From: Nostoc sp. CHAB 5844
GTDB lineage: Bacteria > Cyanobacteriota > Cyanobacteriia > Cyanobacteriales > Nostocaceae
Reading direction: 5' to 3'
Assembly: GCF_020829595.1 (NCBI RefSeq)
Contig: NZ_JAIVFW010000020.1
Coordinates: 1-64,000 of the forward strand
Length of the DNA: 64,000 bases
The position numbers were made by a program, and so were the translations under genes. Positions within the stretch are counted from its first letter, which is position 1, and every line of letters begins with the position of its first letter. Under the pieces are notes generated by a model. That model saw only the letters and a list, made by a program, of their open reading frames with translations. It did no database searches and was not told the origin of the DNA. This document shows positions 1 through 7,094 of this stretch, piece after piece.

Positions 1-255
1 CTGTGAGACGATACAGTTACCTGTTTCGCCCCTTGAAGATGAGGACAAGCTTAGGACACTAGCTTGCAGAATTTTCCCTTGAATTGGGATATTCTGACTC
101 ATTACGTGCGACATCGACTCGCACACTATTTTTGTCATCATATTAGATGCTTTAGAGACAATTTGCGGTTTTACATCTACTTAACAGTTTTTTTACAAAA
201 AAATTATTGATTAGATTATTGATATACTCCATTACACTAAGGTTTCTAGGTTTGA
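1..255. other. Left-edge intergenic sequence
   Basis: I see no convincing coding frame, RNA gene or repeat here. The part nearest the DUF192 gene is AT-rich and lies downstream of that gene's stop codon, so it is 3' flanking sequence. A gene beyond the left edge cannot be judged. Confidence 0.4.
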
Positions 256-795
256 TTACCGTAAGCTACTGTGATTTAAAAATTTAATTTTGACATTATC
301 TCCCTGCTTGAGCTTTAATTCTTCGGCTCGTCCTGCACGCAGTTCAATTACAGTATCAACTGGTACGTTTGGGCCATAAGTCGCACAAGGCTCATTAGGA
401 CAAGGCGGTGCAGCAGCTTGAATATACTTCACTACCCCATTTTGTAAAAAGACCATATCTAGTGGCACTGGTACATTTTTCATCCAAAATTGCACAGGTT
501 GTGCAGAAGGAAACTTGAATAACATACCGCGATTATCTGGTAACGCAGGTCTATTCATCAAGCCTTTTGCCTGCTGTTCTGGAGTCACTGCTACTTCCAT
601 CTCAATTTTTGTACCGTTAGGAACAACTGCTTGAGCCGAAATTGGTAGCGTTTGACCATTAGATGTTGGCACTTGAATTGGAGAATTAGGTTTCTCTACA
701 GGAGGTTTAGCCGTTGTTTGCGTAGAACATCCCATAAGAAAAAGACTTAGCATTATTGGGAGTAAACTTAGCCAACGTATCATAAAATTTGCCAT
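256..795 (-). CDS. DUF192 family lipoprotein
   Basis: A 179-residue protein with a lipoprotein signal peptide: a hydrophobic stretch at about residues 6-21 ends in the lipobox LMGC, so Cys23 would be the lipidated residue of the mature protein. After a Pro/Thr-rich linker, residues about 60-175 match the DUF192 family, with MNRPALPDNRGMLF and FWMKNVPVPLDMVF as the recognisable blocks. The biochemical role of DUF192 is not established. The envelope location is inferred from the signal peptide. An alternative start is Met5. It lies downstream of recG on the same strand, about 100 nt away, so co-transcription is possible but unproven. Confidence 0.85.
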   Translation of the reverse strand: MANFMIRWLSLLPIMLSLFLMGCSTQTTAKPPVEKPNSPIQVPTSNGQTLPISAQAVVPNGTKIEMEVAVTPEQQAKGLMNRPALPDNRGMLFKFPSAQPVQFWMKNVPVPLDMVFLQNGVVKYIQAAAPPCPNEPCATYGPNVPVDTVIELRAGRAEELKLKQGDNVKIKFLNHSSLR

Positions 796-896
796 TTTGT
801 TATTTAAATTTCGATTTTACAGAATTTGCCCCAGAAAGCCCACTTTTTTTAGTATCTTTTTTGGTCTTATGGGCAATATGAGTTAATCATCACCAG

Positions 897-3359
897 TTAT
901 GTTAAAATTGCACCTCCCATTAACCTGTCATACCGATATTTCAACTCTTCTTTCATCAAATACCAACGCTCTAATGTGACATCTATTTCTATGACTTTCT
1001 CTGCGGCTTGCCGAGCCAGCAGCAATACTTCTTCATCTTCAACCAAACTGGCTAAAGTAAAATCTGGCACACCTGATTGACGGGTTCCCAGCACTTCCCC
1101 AGGGCCACGAAAACGCATATCCATTTCTGAGATGAAGAAACCATCCTGAGATTGTTCTAAAACTTTTAGCCGTTGTTGAGCGTCAGGACTTCTGGAACTG
1201 CTCATTAGCAGACAGTAAGACTGAGCCGCGCCTCGACCAACACGCCCCCGCAGTTGGTGTAGTTGTGATAAGCCAAAGCGCTCGGCATTTTCAATGAGCA
1301 TAATTGTAGCATTAGTTACATCTACTCCGACTTCCACTACAGTCGTTGATACCAATATTTGCGTTTTGTTATCCCGGAAATTGGTAATTGCTTCGTCTTT
1401 CTCAGCTGAACTCATTCGCCCGTGCAGCAACCCGACTTGAAATTCTGGAAAGACACTTTCTTGTAACTTTTGATGCTCCTCTACCGCTGATCGCAAATCT
1501 AGTTTCTCTGATTCTTCTACCAAAGGCAACACTACATAAGTTTGTCTGCCTTGGGCAACTTCACGACGGATGAGGTCGTAAGCATGACTGCGCTGCTGGC
1601 TAGTTAGGGCAGTAGTTTGAATTTTCTGCCGTCCCGGTGGTAATTCATCAATTTGGCTGACATCCAAATCGCCATGAATTGTTAGGGCTAATGTTCGAGG
1701 AATGGGAGTCGCAGTCATTGTTAATACATGGGGTTGTTCGCCTTTTTGCTGTAATAGCGCCCGCTGCTTCACCCCAAAGCGATGTTGTTCATCTATCACC
1801 ACCAACCCCAAGCGGTGAAAGTTTACCGGGTGTTGAATTAAGGCGTGAGTTCCTACTAATAAAGGTAATTGCCCTGTTTCTAACAGCGAGTGAATTTCTC
1901 TGCGTTTGGCAGTTCTGGTAGAACCTGTGAGTAATTCTACGGGTAAATGCAGGAGATTAAACCAGCTAACTAACTTGCGATAATGCTGTTCTGCCAATAC
2001 TTCTGTAGGAGCCATCAACGCTGCTTGGTAGCCCGATTGAATTGCGGCTAAAATTGCCACCACAGCCACGACTGTTTTGCCAGAACCGACATCGCCTTGT
2101 ATGAGACGATTCATGGGTGCGGTTTTCTGCAAGTCATTCAAAATATCGTTGAGGACTCGTTGTTGTGCGCCAGTCAGTTGAAATGGTAAAATTTCGTAGA
2201 ATTGTTCAATTAATTGACCTTTAGGCGCAAGCACAGCACTGGTTTGAATGGCTTTGGCTTGTTGCTGACGTTGAAGCAGTCCGAGTTGCAGGTAGAAAAA
2301 TTCATCAAAGACAAGACGACGACGGGCAGATTGTAAAGTATCGCTATCACTGGGAAAGTGAATATTAGCGATCGCATCTTTCAATTCCATCAAATTATAC
2401 TTTTCTCGCAAACCTTTGGGTAAAGGGTCTTTAAGATGAGTCGTCGCTGGCAAGGCTGCAATCACCGCTTGGCGCACCATACTCGCCATCACTCCTTCAG
2501 TTAAAGCATAAATTGGCACTACCCGCCCAATAGTCAGCGACTCAATGGTATCTCCTGGATGTGCCAAAACTTCTAGTTCTGGGTTATCCAGTGTCAAGCC
2601 ATATTTACTTTCTTTCACCAAACCACAGGCGGCTACCACACTACCCACTGGATAACGGCGTTTCATACTTTCTTGCCAAGCACGACTGGTAAACCGCGCA
2701 CCCGCAGAAAAGCGACCTACTTTTATTTGACCTGTATTATCTTTAAGTACTAGTTCTAAGATGGATAATTTTTTATTTTTTGGACTAGTAAAACAATTGC
2801 ACCGCTTCACACTAGCCACGATAGTTACTGTTTCACCCGCTTGCAACTCGCGGATATTGACTTGACGTGCATAGTCAATGTGGTCACGGGGATAATAAAA
2901 CAGCAAATCTCGCACAGTATACAAACATAAAGCCGCTAATTTGTCAGCCTTGCGGATACCTATTTCTGGTAAGTCGCTGAGTTTTTGGTCAATTCTGGGA
3001 GCGAGTCTCCGACTTACCTCATTCACTACAGGTGTGTAATTTGGAACTTTAGATTTATACTTCCCCTGATCCTCTGGGTCTTCTTGCTGTTTTTGCAGTT
3101 GGTCGAGATACCTACGAGTTGTGGCAATTAAGTTTTGTCTATCTTTGACTGCCAAATTGGGATAGCTGGCAAATTTTGTCGCTAGTTCTTGCCAGCGGCG
3201 ACGCTCAAGTGCAGGCAAAGCCGCTGGGAATTTCCCAAAAGTCAAGCTGAGAAATTCACTAAAGCGGTATTGTTTACCCAGCAAGTCTGTAAAGCCATGT
3301 TCGGCTTCGACTGCCAAGGCTTTATGCAAGCGTATCCAATCTGGTGTGTCATTAGTCAT
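897..3359 (-). CDS. recG: ATP-dependent DNA helicase RecG
   Basis: RecG is a double-stranded DNA translocase that remodels stalled replication forks and branch-migrates Holliday junctions. The 820-residue protein has an N-terminal extension of about 130 residues, as in other cyanobacterial RecG proteins. The OB-fold wedge domain follows (about 150-290), then the helicase core with Walker A GDVGSGKT near 422, the DEQH box near 521, motif III TMTATPIPRTLALT, and the C-terminal QLHQLRGRVGRG motif VI. The annotated ATG lies inside a run of heptanucleotide repeats and has no clear ribosome-binding site, so the true start is uncertain. A conserved unknown gene lies 58 nt upstream on the same strand. 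Confidence 0.96.
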   Translation of the reverse strand: MTNDTPDWIRLHKALAVEAEHGFTDLLGKQYRFSEFLSLTFGKFPAALPALERRRWQELATKFASYPNLAVKDRQNLIATTRRYLDQLQKQQEDPEDQGKYKSKVPNYTPVVNEVSRRLAPRIDQKLSDLPEIGIRKADKLAALCLYTVRDLLFYYPRDHIDYARQVNIRELQAGETVTIVASVKRCNCFTSPKNKKLSILELVLKDNTGQIKVGRFSAGARFTSRAWQESMKRRYPVGSVVAACGLVKESKYGLTLDNPELEVLAHPGDTIESLTIGRVVPIYALTEGVMASMVRQAVIAALPATTHLKDPLPKGLREKYNLMELKDAIANIHFPSDSDTLQSARRRLVFDEFFYLQLGLLQRQQQAKAIQTSAVLAPKGQLIEQFYEILPFQLTGAQQRVLNDILNDLQKTAPMNRLIQGDVGSGKTVVAVVAILAAIQSGYQAALMAPTEVLAEQHYRKLVSWFNLLHLPVELLTGSTRTAKRREIHSLLETGQLPLLVGTHALIQHPVNFHRLGLVVIDEQHRFGVKQRALLQQKGEQPHVLTMTATPIPRTLALTIHGDLDVSQIDELPPGRQKIQTTALTSQQRSHAYDLIRREVAQGRQTYVVLPLVEESEKLDLRSAVEEHQKLQESVFPEFQVGLLHGRMSSAEKDEAITNFRDNKTQILVSTTVVEVGVDVTNATIMLIENAERFGLSQLHQLRGRVGRGAAQSYCLLMSSSRSPDAQQRLKVLEQSQDGFFISEMDMRFRGPGEVLGTRQSGVPDFTLASLVEDEEVLLLARQAAEKVIEIDVTLERWYLMKEELKYRYDRLMGGAILT

Positions 3360-3396
3360 TGGTCGTTAGTCAATGGTCAATGGTTAATGGTGAGCC
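3355..3396. repeat. Degenerate heptanucleotide repeat over recG start
   Basis: Read on the minus strand, degenerate seven-base units of the type ATTGACC / ATTGACT / AACGACC / AATGACT follow each other directly. They resemble the short tandemly repeated repetitive (STRR) sequences of heterocystous cyanobacteria. The recG ATG and its next codons fall inside the run. Confidence 0.6.
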
Positions 3397-3417
3397 AGTG
3401 CGTTGGGCGGGTTTTGA

Positions 3418-4239
3418 CTAATCCTCATACCAACTTGAGCGCCAAGCAGCCTCGGCTTCAGCAATAGAACGTTCCCGTTGCTTTTTTTGATACTCTCGTC
3501 CGAGTGTTTGGAGTTGGACTAAGATATTACGAATTTGTTTGCGGCTGGATGCTAGTGTCGCGTCGGCAAATTCGATTTCTCCTAGTCGCAGATTAATTGT
3601 TATAATCTGTGTCAGGTTAGATTCTTCATCTTGCTCATTGTCAATTTCAATTACCAAGTTTAAGAGATTTGGCGGCCCTGGCATGACTTCGGCTGCTGCT
3701 TCTGAGGCTGCTGCCGCTGCTTCTAAAATTGGTTCTGGAACTTTTTTTGGCAAGATATCAGCTTGTTGCAATAACACATTCGCGTCATGGGAAATTTTCT
3801 TGAGTGCCTGTTGCGTCAATTCCTCTAAGCTATTTTGCCATTTTGCCAATTCTACAGGGTTAGAAGAGTTAGGGGTATCAGATATTGAGTTCTGAGCAAC
3901 AAGTTCTCCTTCGTCATCTTCATTATTTTCCGCAACATCCTCATTTTCACTGACTGCTTCACCATTGACATAGGTGAGTAATTGCTCAGATAGCTGTTTT
4001 CCTAATTTGCGGATGGCTTGTTGCAATTTTTGCCGTTGATTCAACGACAACTTTAAAAAGTTTTCGGGATAACCTTGAGTACACAGATGATAACTTGCCA
4101 GAATCAACTGTTTCCGCACGGCTTCACCTAAGAGGGTGAGATAGATAGTATAGGCGCTTTGAAGTTCTGCTGCGATCGCGCGGAGCGCTTCTTCCAGCAT
4201 TGCCAAATCCCGATCAATTCGCTCAATTGCTCTCGCCAT
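3418..4239 (-). CDS. Conserved cyanobacterial protein, unknown function
   Basis: A 273-residue soluble protein that I do not recognise. The N-terminal 90 residues are strongly helical and contain heptad-like LEEALRAIAAELQSAY and KLQQAIRKLGKQLSEQL segments, which suggests a coiled coil. An acidic low-complexity stretch (about 103-113) and an Ala-rich segment ending in PGPP (about 172-190) separate this from a C-terminal domain of about 80 residues with beta-like ITINLRLGEIEFADA. The tail is basic and ends in WRSSWYED. No signal peptide or membrane segment is visible. It sits between tsf and recG on the same strand, 58 nt from recG, so it may share the recG transcript. Confidence 0.7.
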   Translation of the reverse strand: MARAIERIDRDLAMLEEALRAIAAELQSAYTIYLTLLGEAVRKQLILASYHLCTQGYPENFLKLSLNQRQKLQQAIRKLGKQLSEQLLTYVNGEAVSENEDVAENNEDDEGELVAQNSISDTPNSSNPVELAKWQNSLEELTQQALKKISHDANVLLQQADILPKKVPEPILEAAAAASEAAAEVMPGPPNLLNLVIEIDNEQDEESNLTQIITINLRLGEIEFADATLASSRKQIRNILVQLQTLGREYQKKQRERSIAEAEAAWRSSWYED

Positions 4240-4300
4240 ATTTTTTCTTAATTGCCCATCTGAACCTGACTATGGTACAAATGTACGCAGTTATTTTCTA

Positions 4301-4339
4301 ATAATAAAATACAGGTCAGCTTGAACTGAACTGACCTGT
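4301..4339 (-). terminator. Rho-independent-type terminator after tsf
   Basis: A perfect 9-bp stem (4311-4319 with 4331-4339, ACAGGTCAG / CTGACCTGT) is followed on the minus strand by ATTTTATTAT. It lies about 50 nt after the tsf stop codon and should end the rpsB-tsf transcript before the next gene. Confidence 0.75.
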
Positions 4340-4391
4340 CTTAAAAAATGTCATTACTCAAGAGTCAAAAGCAATGACCATTGACAAAAAA

Positions 4392-5336
4392 TTACTTCGC
4401 TCCGATTTGAGCCGCAACTTCATCAGCAAAGTTAGTTTCTTGCTTCTCAATACCTTCGCCTAGGATGTAGCGCACAAAGCGGCTAACTTGAACGTCATCA
4501 CCGACTTTAGCCTTAACTTGTTTTACCAAGTCTTCCACGGAAATACTTTGGTCGCGGATATAAGGCTGATCGAGCAAAGTCATTTCTTTCAGACGTTTTT
4601 CAATCCGTCCTTGAACAATCTTTTCTCTGATGTTCTCAGGTTTGTTCGCCAAATCGTCCTTGCCCATTTCGATGTCTTTTTCTTTTTGGACAACGGTAGC
4701 AGGGATTTGGTCTACGCTGACATACTCAACGTTGGGGCAAGCTGCAACTTGCATCGCTGCATTCCGTGCCAAGGCTTGGAATTCTTCGTTACCCGCAGCT
4801 GACTCAGAAGCAGATTTTAGCTCAACTAACACACCAACTCGACCGCCAGTGTGGATATAGCTATCTATAACTCCTGGTGTACCATCTGCTAATGCAAAGT
4901 TAATAAAACGACGTACTTGGATGTTTTCACCAAGACTAGCAATGCTTTGCTTGATGAATTCATCTACAGTGATGCTGTTATCTCCGATGTAAGGTTGAGT
5001 CAGCAAAGACTCAACACTATCAGCAGTGGCAGCTTGCTGTGCGAGGCTTGTCACCAAAGATTTAAAAGCATCATTTCGAGCAACGAAATCAGTTTGGCAG
5101 TTAACTTCTATAAGTACACCGACTTTACCACCTGGCTGAATGTAGGTGTCTACTAGACCTTCAGCTGCGATGCGATCGCTTTTTTTACCCGCAGAAGCGA
5201 TGCCTTTTTTCCGTAGCCAATCTATTGCTTGTTCAATGTCGCCTTCAGTTTCTTTTAGGGCCTTTTTGCAGTCCATCATGCCGGCACCAGTTTTTTGGCG
5301 TAGCTCTTGGACGAGTTTTGCAGATATTTCCGCCAT
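4392..5336 (-). CDS. tsf: Translation elongation factor Ts
   Basis: EF-Ts is the guanine nucleotide exchange factor that regenerates EF-Tu-GTP. The 314-residue protein has the N-terminal UBA-like domain (about 1-55, with [16 protein letters not shown]), the canonical TDFVARND signature at about 82-89, and a duplicated core. The two halves are visible as paired segments [17 protein letters not shown] and [17 protein letters not shown]. Length and motifs are normal for cyanobacteria. It follows rpsB on the same strand in the order conserved across bacteria, but with an unusually long spacer (about 330 nt) filled with tandem repeats. Confidence 0.98.
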   Translation of the reverse strand: MAEISAKLVQELRQKTGAGMMDCKKALKETEGDIEQAIDWLRKKGIASAGKKSDRIAAEGLVDTYIQPGGKVGVLIEVNCQTDFVARNDAFKSLVTSLAQQAATADSVESLLTQPYIGDNSITVDEFIKQSIASLGENIQVRRFINFALADGTPGVIDSYIHTGGRVGVLVELKSASESAAGNEEFQALARNAAMQVAACPNVEYVSVDQIPATVVQKEKDIEMGKDDLANKPENIREKIVQGRIEKRLKEMTLLDQPYIRDQSISVEDLVKQVKAKVGDDVQVSRFVRYILGEGIEKQETNFADEVAAQIGAK

Positions 5337-5665
5337 GTTGCCTCAATTCCTAACTTGACCTAGAGTTTTTATCGCTCACGGGCGTTGAGTATTTCTATCT
5401 TACTCAGAACTGAAGAAAGTCTGAAGTCTGAAGTCTGAAGTCTGAAAATTTATCAAACAGAATACAGGAGTCAGGAGCCAGAATCCAGAATTAATGCTCT
5501 AGGAAGCAGCGGATGAAAACCTGATTTAAGATTCCCAACAAATTGAAAATTGAGTAGTCTTCAATCATTGATAAGACTGAATCCCAGCCTTTCTTGTTCT
5601 GGCTCCTGAATTCTGACTTCTGAATTCTTTTCAACTTTCATACTTCATACTTCATCCCTAATACT
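5337..5665. other. rpsB-tsf spacer with STRR
   Basis: This 329-nt spacer has no coding frame I can support. It contains four perfect AAGTCTG units at 5417-5444, then degenerate copies of similar short motifs (CAGGAGTCAGGAGCCAG, GAATTCTGACTTCTGAATTC). No terminator hairpin is evident, so read-through from rpsB into tsf remains likely. Confidence 0.6.
5417..5444. repeat. STRR, four AAGTCTG heptamers
   Basis: Four perfect consecutive copies of the heptamer AAGTCTG. Such heptanucleotide tandem repeats are typical of Nostoc and Anabaena intergenic DNA. It lies between rpsB and tsf. Confidence 0.9.
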
Positions 5666-6463
5666 TTATTCGTCTTCGTCTTCGTCGTCGGGAATCAACG
5701 AGTCAGAGTAGTCACTTTCGTCGTAGTCGTAATCTTCCTCAGCGCCTTCGTAATCTTCGTATTCTTCTTCTACATCCATCTGACCATGACGACCTTCATA
5801 AATTGCATCCGCCAATTTGCCAACTATCAGCTTAATAGATCTAATAGCGTCATCATTTGCTGGGATAGGAATATCCACAACATCTGGATCACAGTTGGTA
5901 TCCAACATGGACACGATGGGAATTGCCAGTTTTTGGCATTCTTGAACTGCGTTATATTCCCGGCGCTGGTCGACAATCACTACCACGTCAGGGACTTTCC
6001 GCATAGTTTTAATCCCACCCAGGTATTTTTGCAGCTTTGCCATCTCCCGACGCAGCATGGAAGCTTCTTTTTTCGGCAATAAATCCAGAGCGCCGTTTTC
6101 TTCTCGACGCTCCAAATCCTTCAGGCGTTCTACCCTAGTTTTAATGGTTGACCAGTTGGTGAGCATTCCACCCAACCAGCGCTGGTTAATATAGTGAGCG
6201 CCACAACGAGATGCTTCTTGAGCAATGATTCCTGCTGCTTGGCGCTTTGTGCCGACAAACAAAAATTTCTTACCTTGCTCCGCTTGCGTTCTCATGTAGG
6301 TATAAGCGTTATCCATCAACTGGGCAGTTTGCACCAAGTCGATAATATGTACACCATTGCGGGCAGTATAAATGTACGGCGACATTTTTGGGTTCCAGCG
6401 ACGGGTTTGATGCCCAAAGTGAACCCCTGACTCCATCATTTGAGCCAATGAAACGACTGGCAT
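5666..6463 (-). CDS. rpsB: 30S ribosomal protein S2
   Basis: S2 binds the small subunit near the head-body junction and helps recruit S1. The 265-residue protein opens with the typical [18 protein letters not shown] block, followed by [30 protein letters not shown] and [25 protein letters not shown]. The C-terminal 35 residues are extremely acidic (Asp/Glu/Tyr repeats ending in DDEDEDE), a cyanobacterial style of extension beyond the usual core of about 235 residues. The ATG is preceded by an AGGAG Shine-Dalgarno and a possible structured leader. Confidence 0.98.
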   Translation of the reverse strand: MPVVSLAQMMESGVHFGHQTRRWNPKMSPYIYTARNGVHIIDLVQTAQLMDNAYTYMRTQAEQGKKFLFVGTKRQAAGIIAQEASRCGAHYINQRWLGGMLTNWSTIKTRVERLKDLERREENGALDLLPKKEASMLRREMAKLQKYLGGIKTMRKVPDVVVIVDQRREYNAVQECQKLAIPIVSMLDTNCDPDVVDIPIPANDDAIRSIKLIVGKLADAIYEGRHGQMDVEEEYEDYEGAEEDYDYDESDYSDSLIPDDEDEDE

Positions 6464-6540
6464 ATATTCTTAACTCCTATTCGGGTTAAACCTCCACCCA
6501 GGTGTATTTTCCATAAGAAAACACCCGAACTCCTGGATGT
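6464..6540 (-). promoter_or_regulatory. Possible structured 5' leader of rpsB
   Basis: Upstream of rpsB two pairings are possible. One is a local hairpin: GGTGTATTTTC at 6501-6511 with GAAAACACC at 6517-6525. The other is a longer-range pairing of TTCGGGT (6480-6486) with ACCCGAA (6523-6529), which borders the AGGAG ribosome-binding site. They share bases 6523-6525, so they compete. Autoregulation by S2 through its leader is known in other bacteria. That this leader does so is inference. Confidence 0.35.
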
Positions 6541-6684
6541 GCGGAATTTAGACAACTCTACTAGGGTAACACATATATGCTAATTGTGAAGAAAAGCAGG
6601 GATAAAACTTTCACACATTACAAAAACTTAGAACAGCTAGTAAGCTCAAACACATCTAAATTGCATAATCACTGATATGGTCAT

Positions 6685-6717
6685 TAGTCCTTTGTCATTT
6701 GTATTGACAAAGGACTA
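6685..6717. repeat. 13-bp perfect inverted repeat
   Basis: TAGTCCTTTGTCA (6685-6697) is perfectly complementary to 6705-6717 across a 7-nt loop. It sits in the long spacer upstream of rpsB. It lacks a T tract and resembles the dispersed STRR-derived hairpins of Nostoc more than a terminator. Confidence 0.7.
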
Positions 6718-6743
6718 AGGACACAGAGGCATTTCATATTTTA

Positions 6744-6836
6744 ATGGATAGGTTAGACCAGCGACCAAAGGTGATTACTCGTACTGATGAGGAATTTGAA
6801 ACCGAGTTAAAACGCCGTATTAGCCAAACTAGTTGA
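6744..6836 (+). pseudogene. Possible gene remnant, 30 codons
   Basis: An ATG opens a 30-codon frame starting MDRLDQRPKVITRTDEEFET and ending RRISQTS. Its composition is protein-like: charged, helical, with no low-complexity repeat. It is too short to assign, and I see no clear ribosome-binding site. It could be a truncated N-terminus or a real micro-protein. The next bases show no continuing homologous frame. Confidence 0.2.
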
Positions 6837-6900
6837 AGCCAGTAGAGTGCGTGACGCTGACGCTAATACCAATTTTTTTAAAAGTGAAACAGATTTTTTT

Positions 6901-6929
6901 GTAGAGACGTTACATTGCAACGTCTGTAC
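6901..6929. repeat. Degenerate AGAGACGTTGCA palindrome, copy 1
   Basis: GTAGAGACGTTACA..TGCAACGTCTGTAC is an imperfect copy of the palindrome found again at 33203-33233 and 34722-34746. The same arms occur with central mismatches. It is a dispersed REP-like repeat. Confidence 0.75.
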
Positions 6930-7094
6930 AGAATTTATGTGTATCATCTTAATTTAAGATGGTATAACAAGTCACTACGTGTATTGTAAAAACCAAATAT
7001 GAATCCCTTGTTAGCATAATTTTGTGGCAACTCGACGGAAAATAAGGTATTTAGGCTCCTGTAGCATGATTCTATGGACATACGCAGTTAATCA

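Larger units (their letters stand above)
6464..7094. other. Spacer between rpsB and the orthocaspase gene
   Basis: This 631-nt stretch contains the rpsB leader, the 13-bp inverted repeat, a 30-codon possible remnant, and a degenerate copy of the GTAGAGACGTTGCA palindrome at 6901-6929. Beyond these I see no supported gene. Confidence 0.5.

Noticed and set aside
5408-5450. Possible CRISPR-like array
   Set aside because: Units are 7 bp with no spacers, so it is a heptanucleotide tandem repeat.
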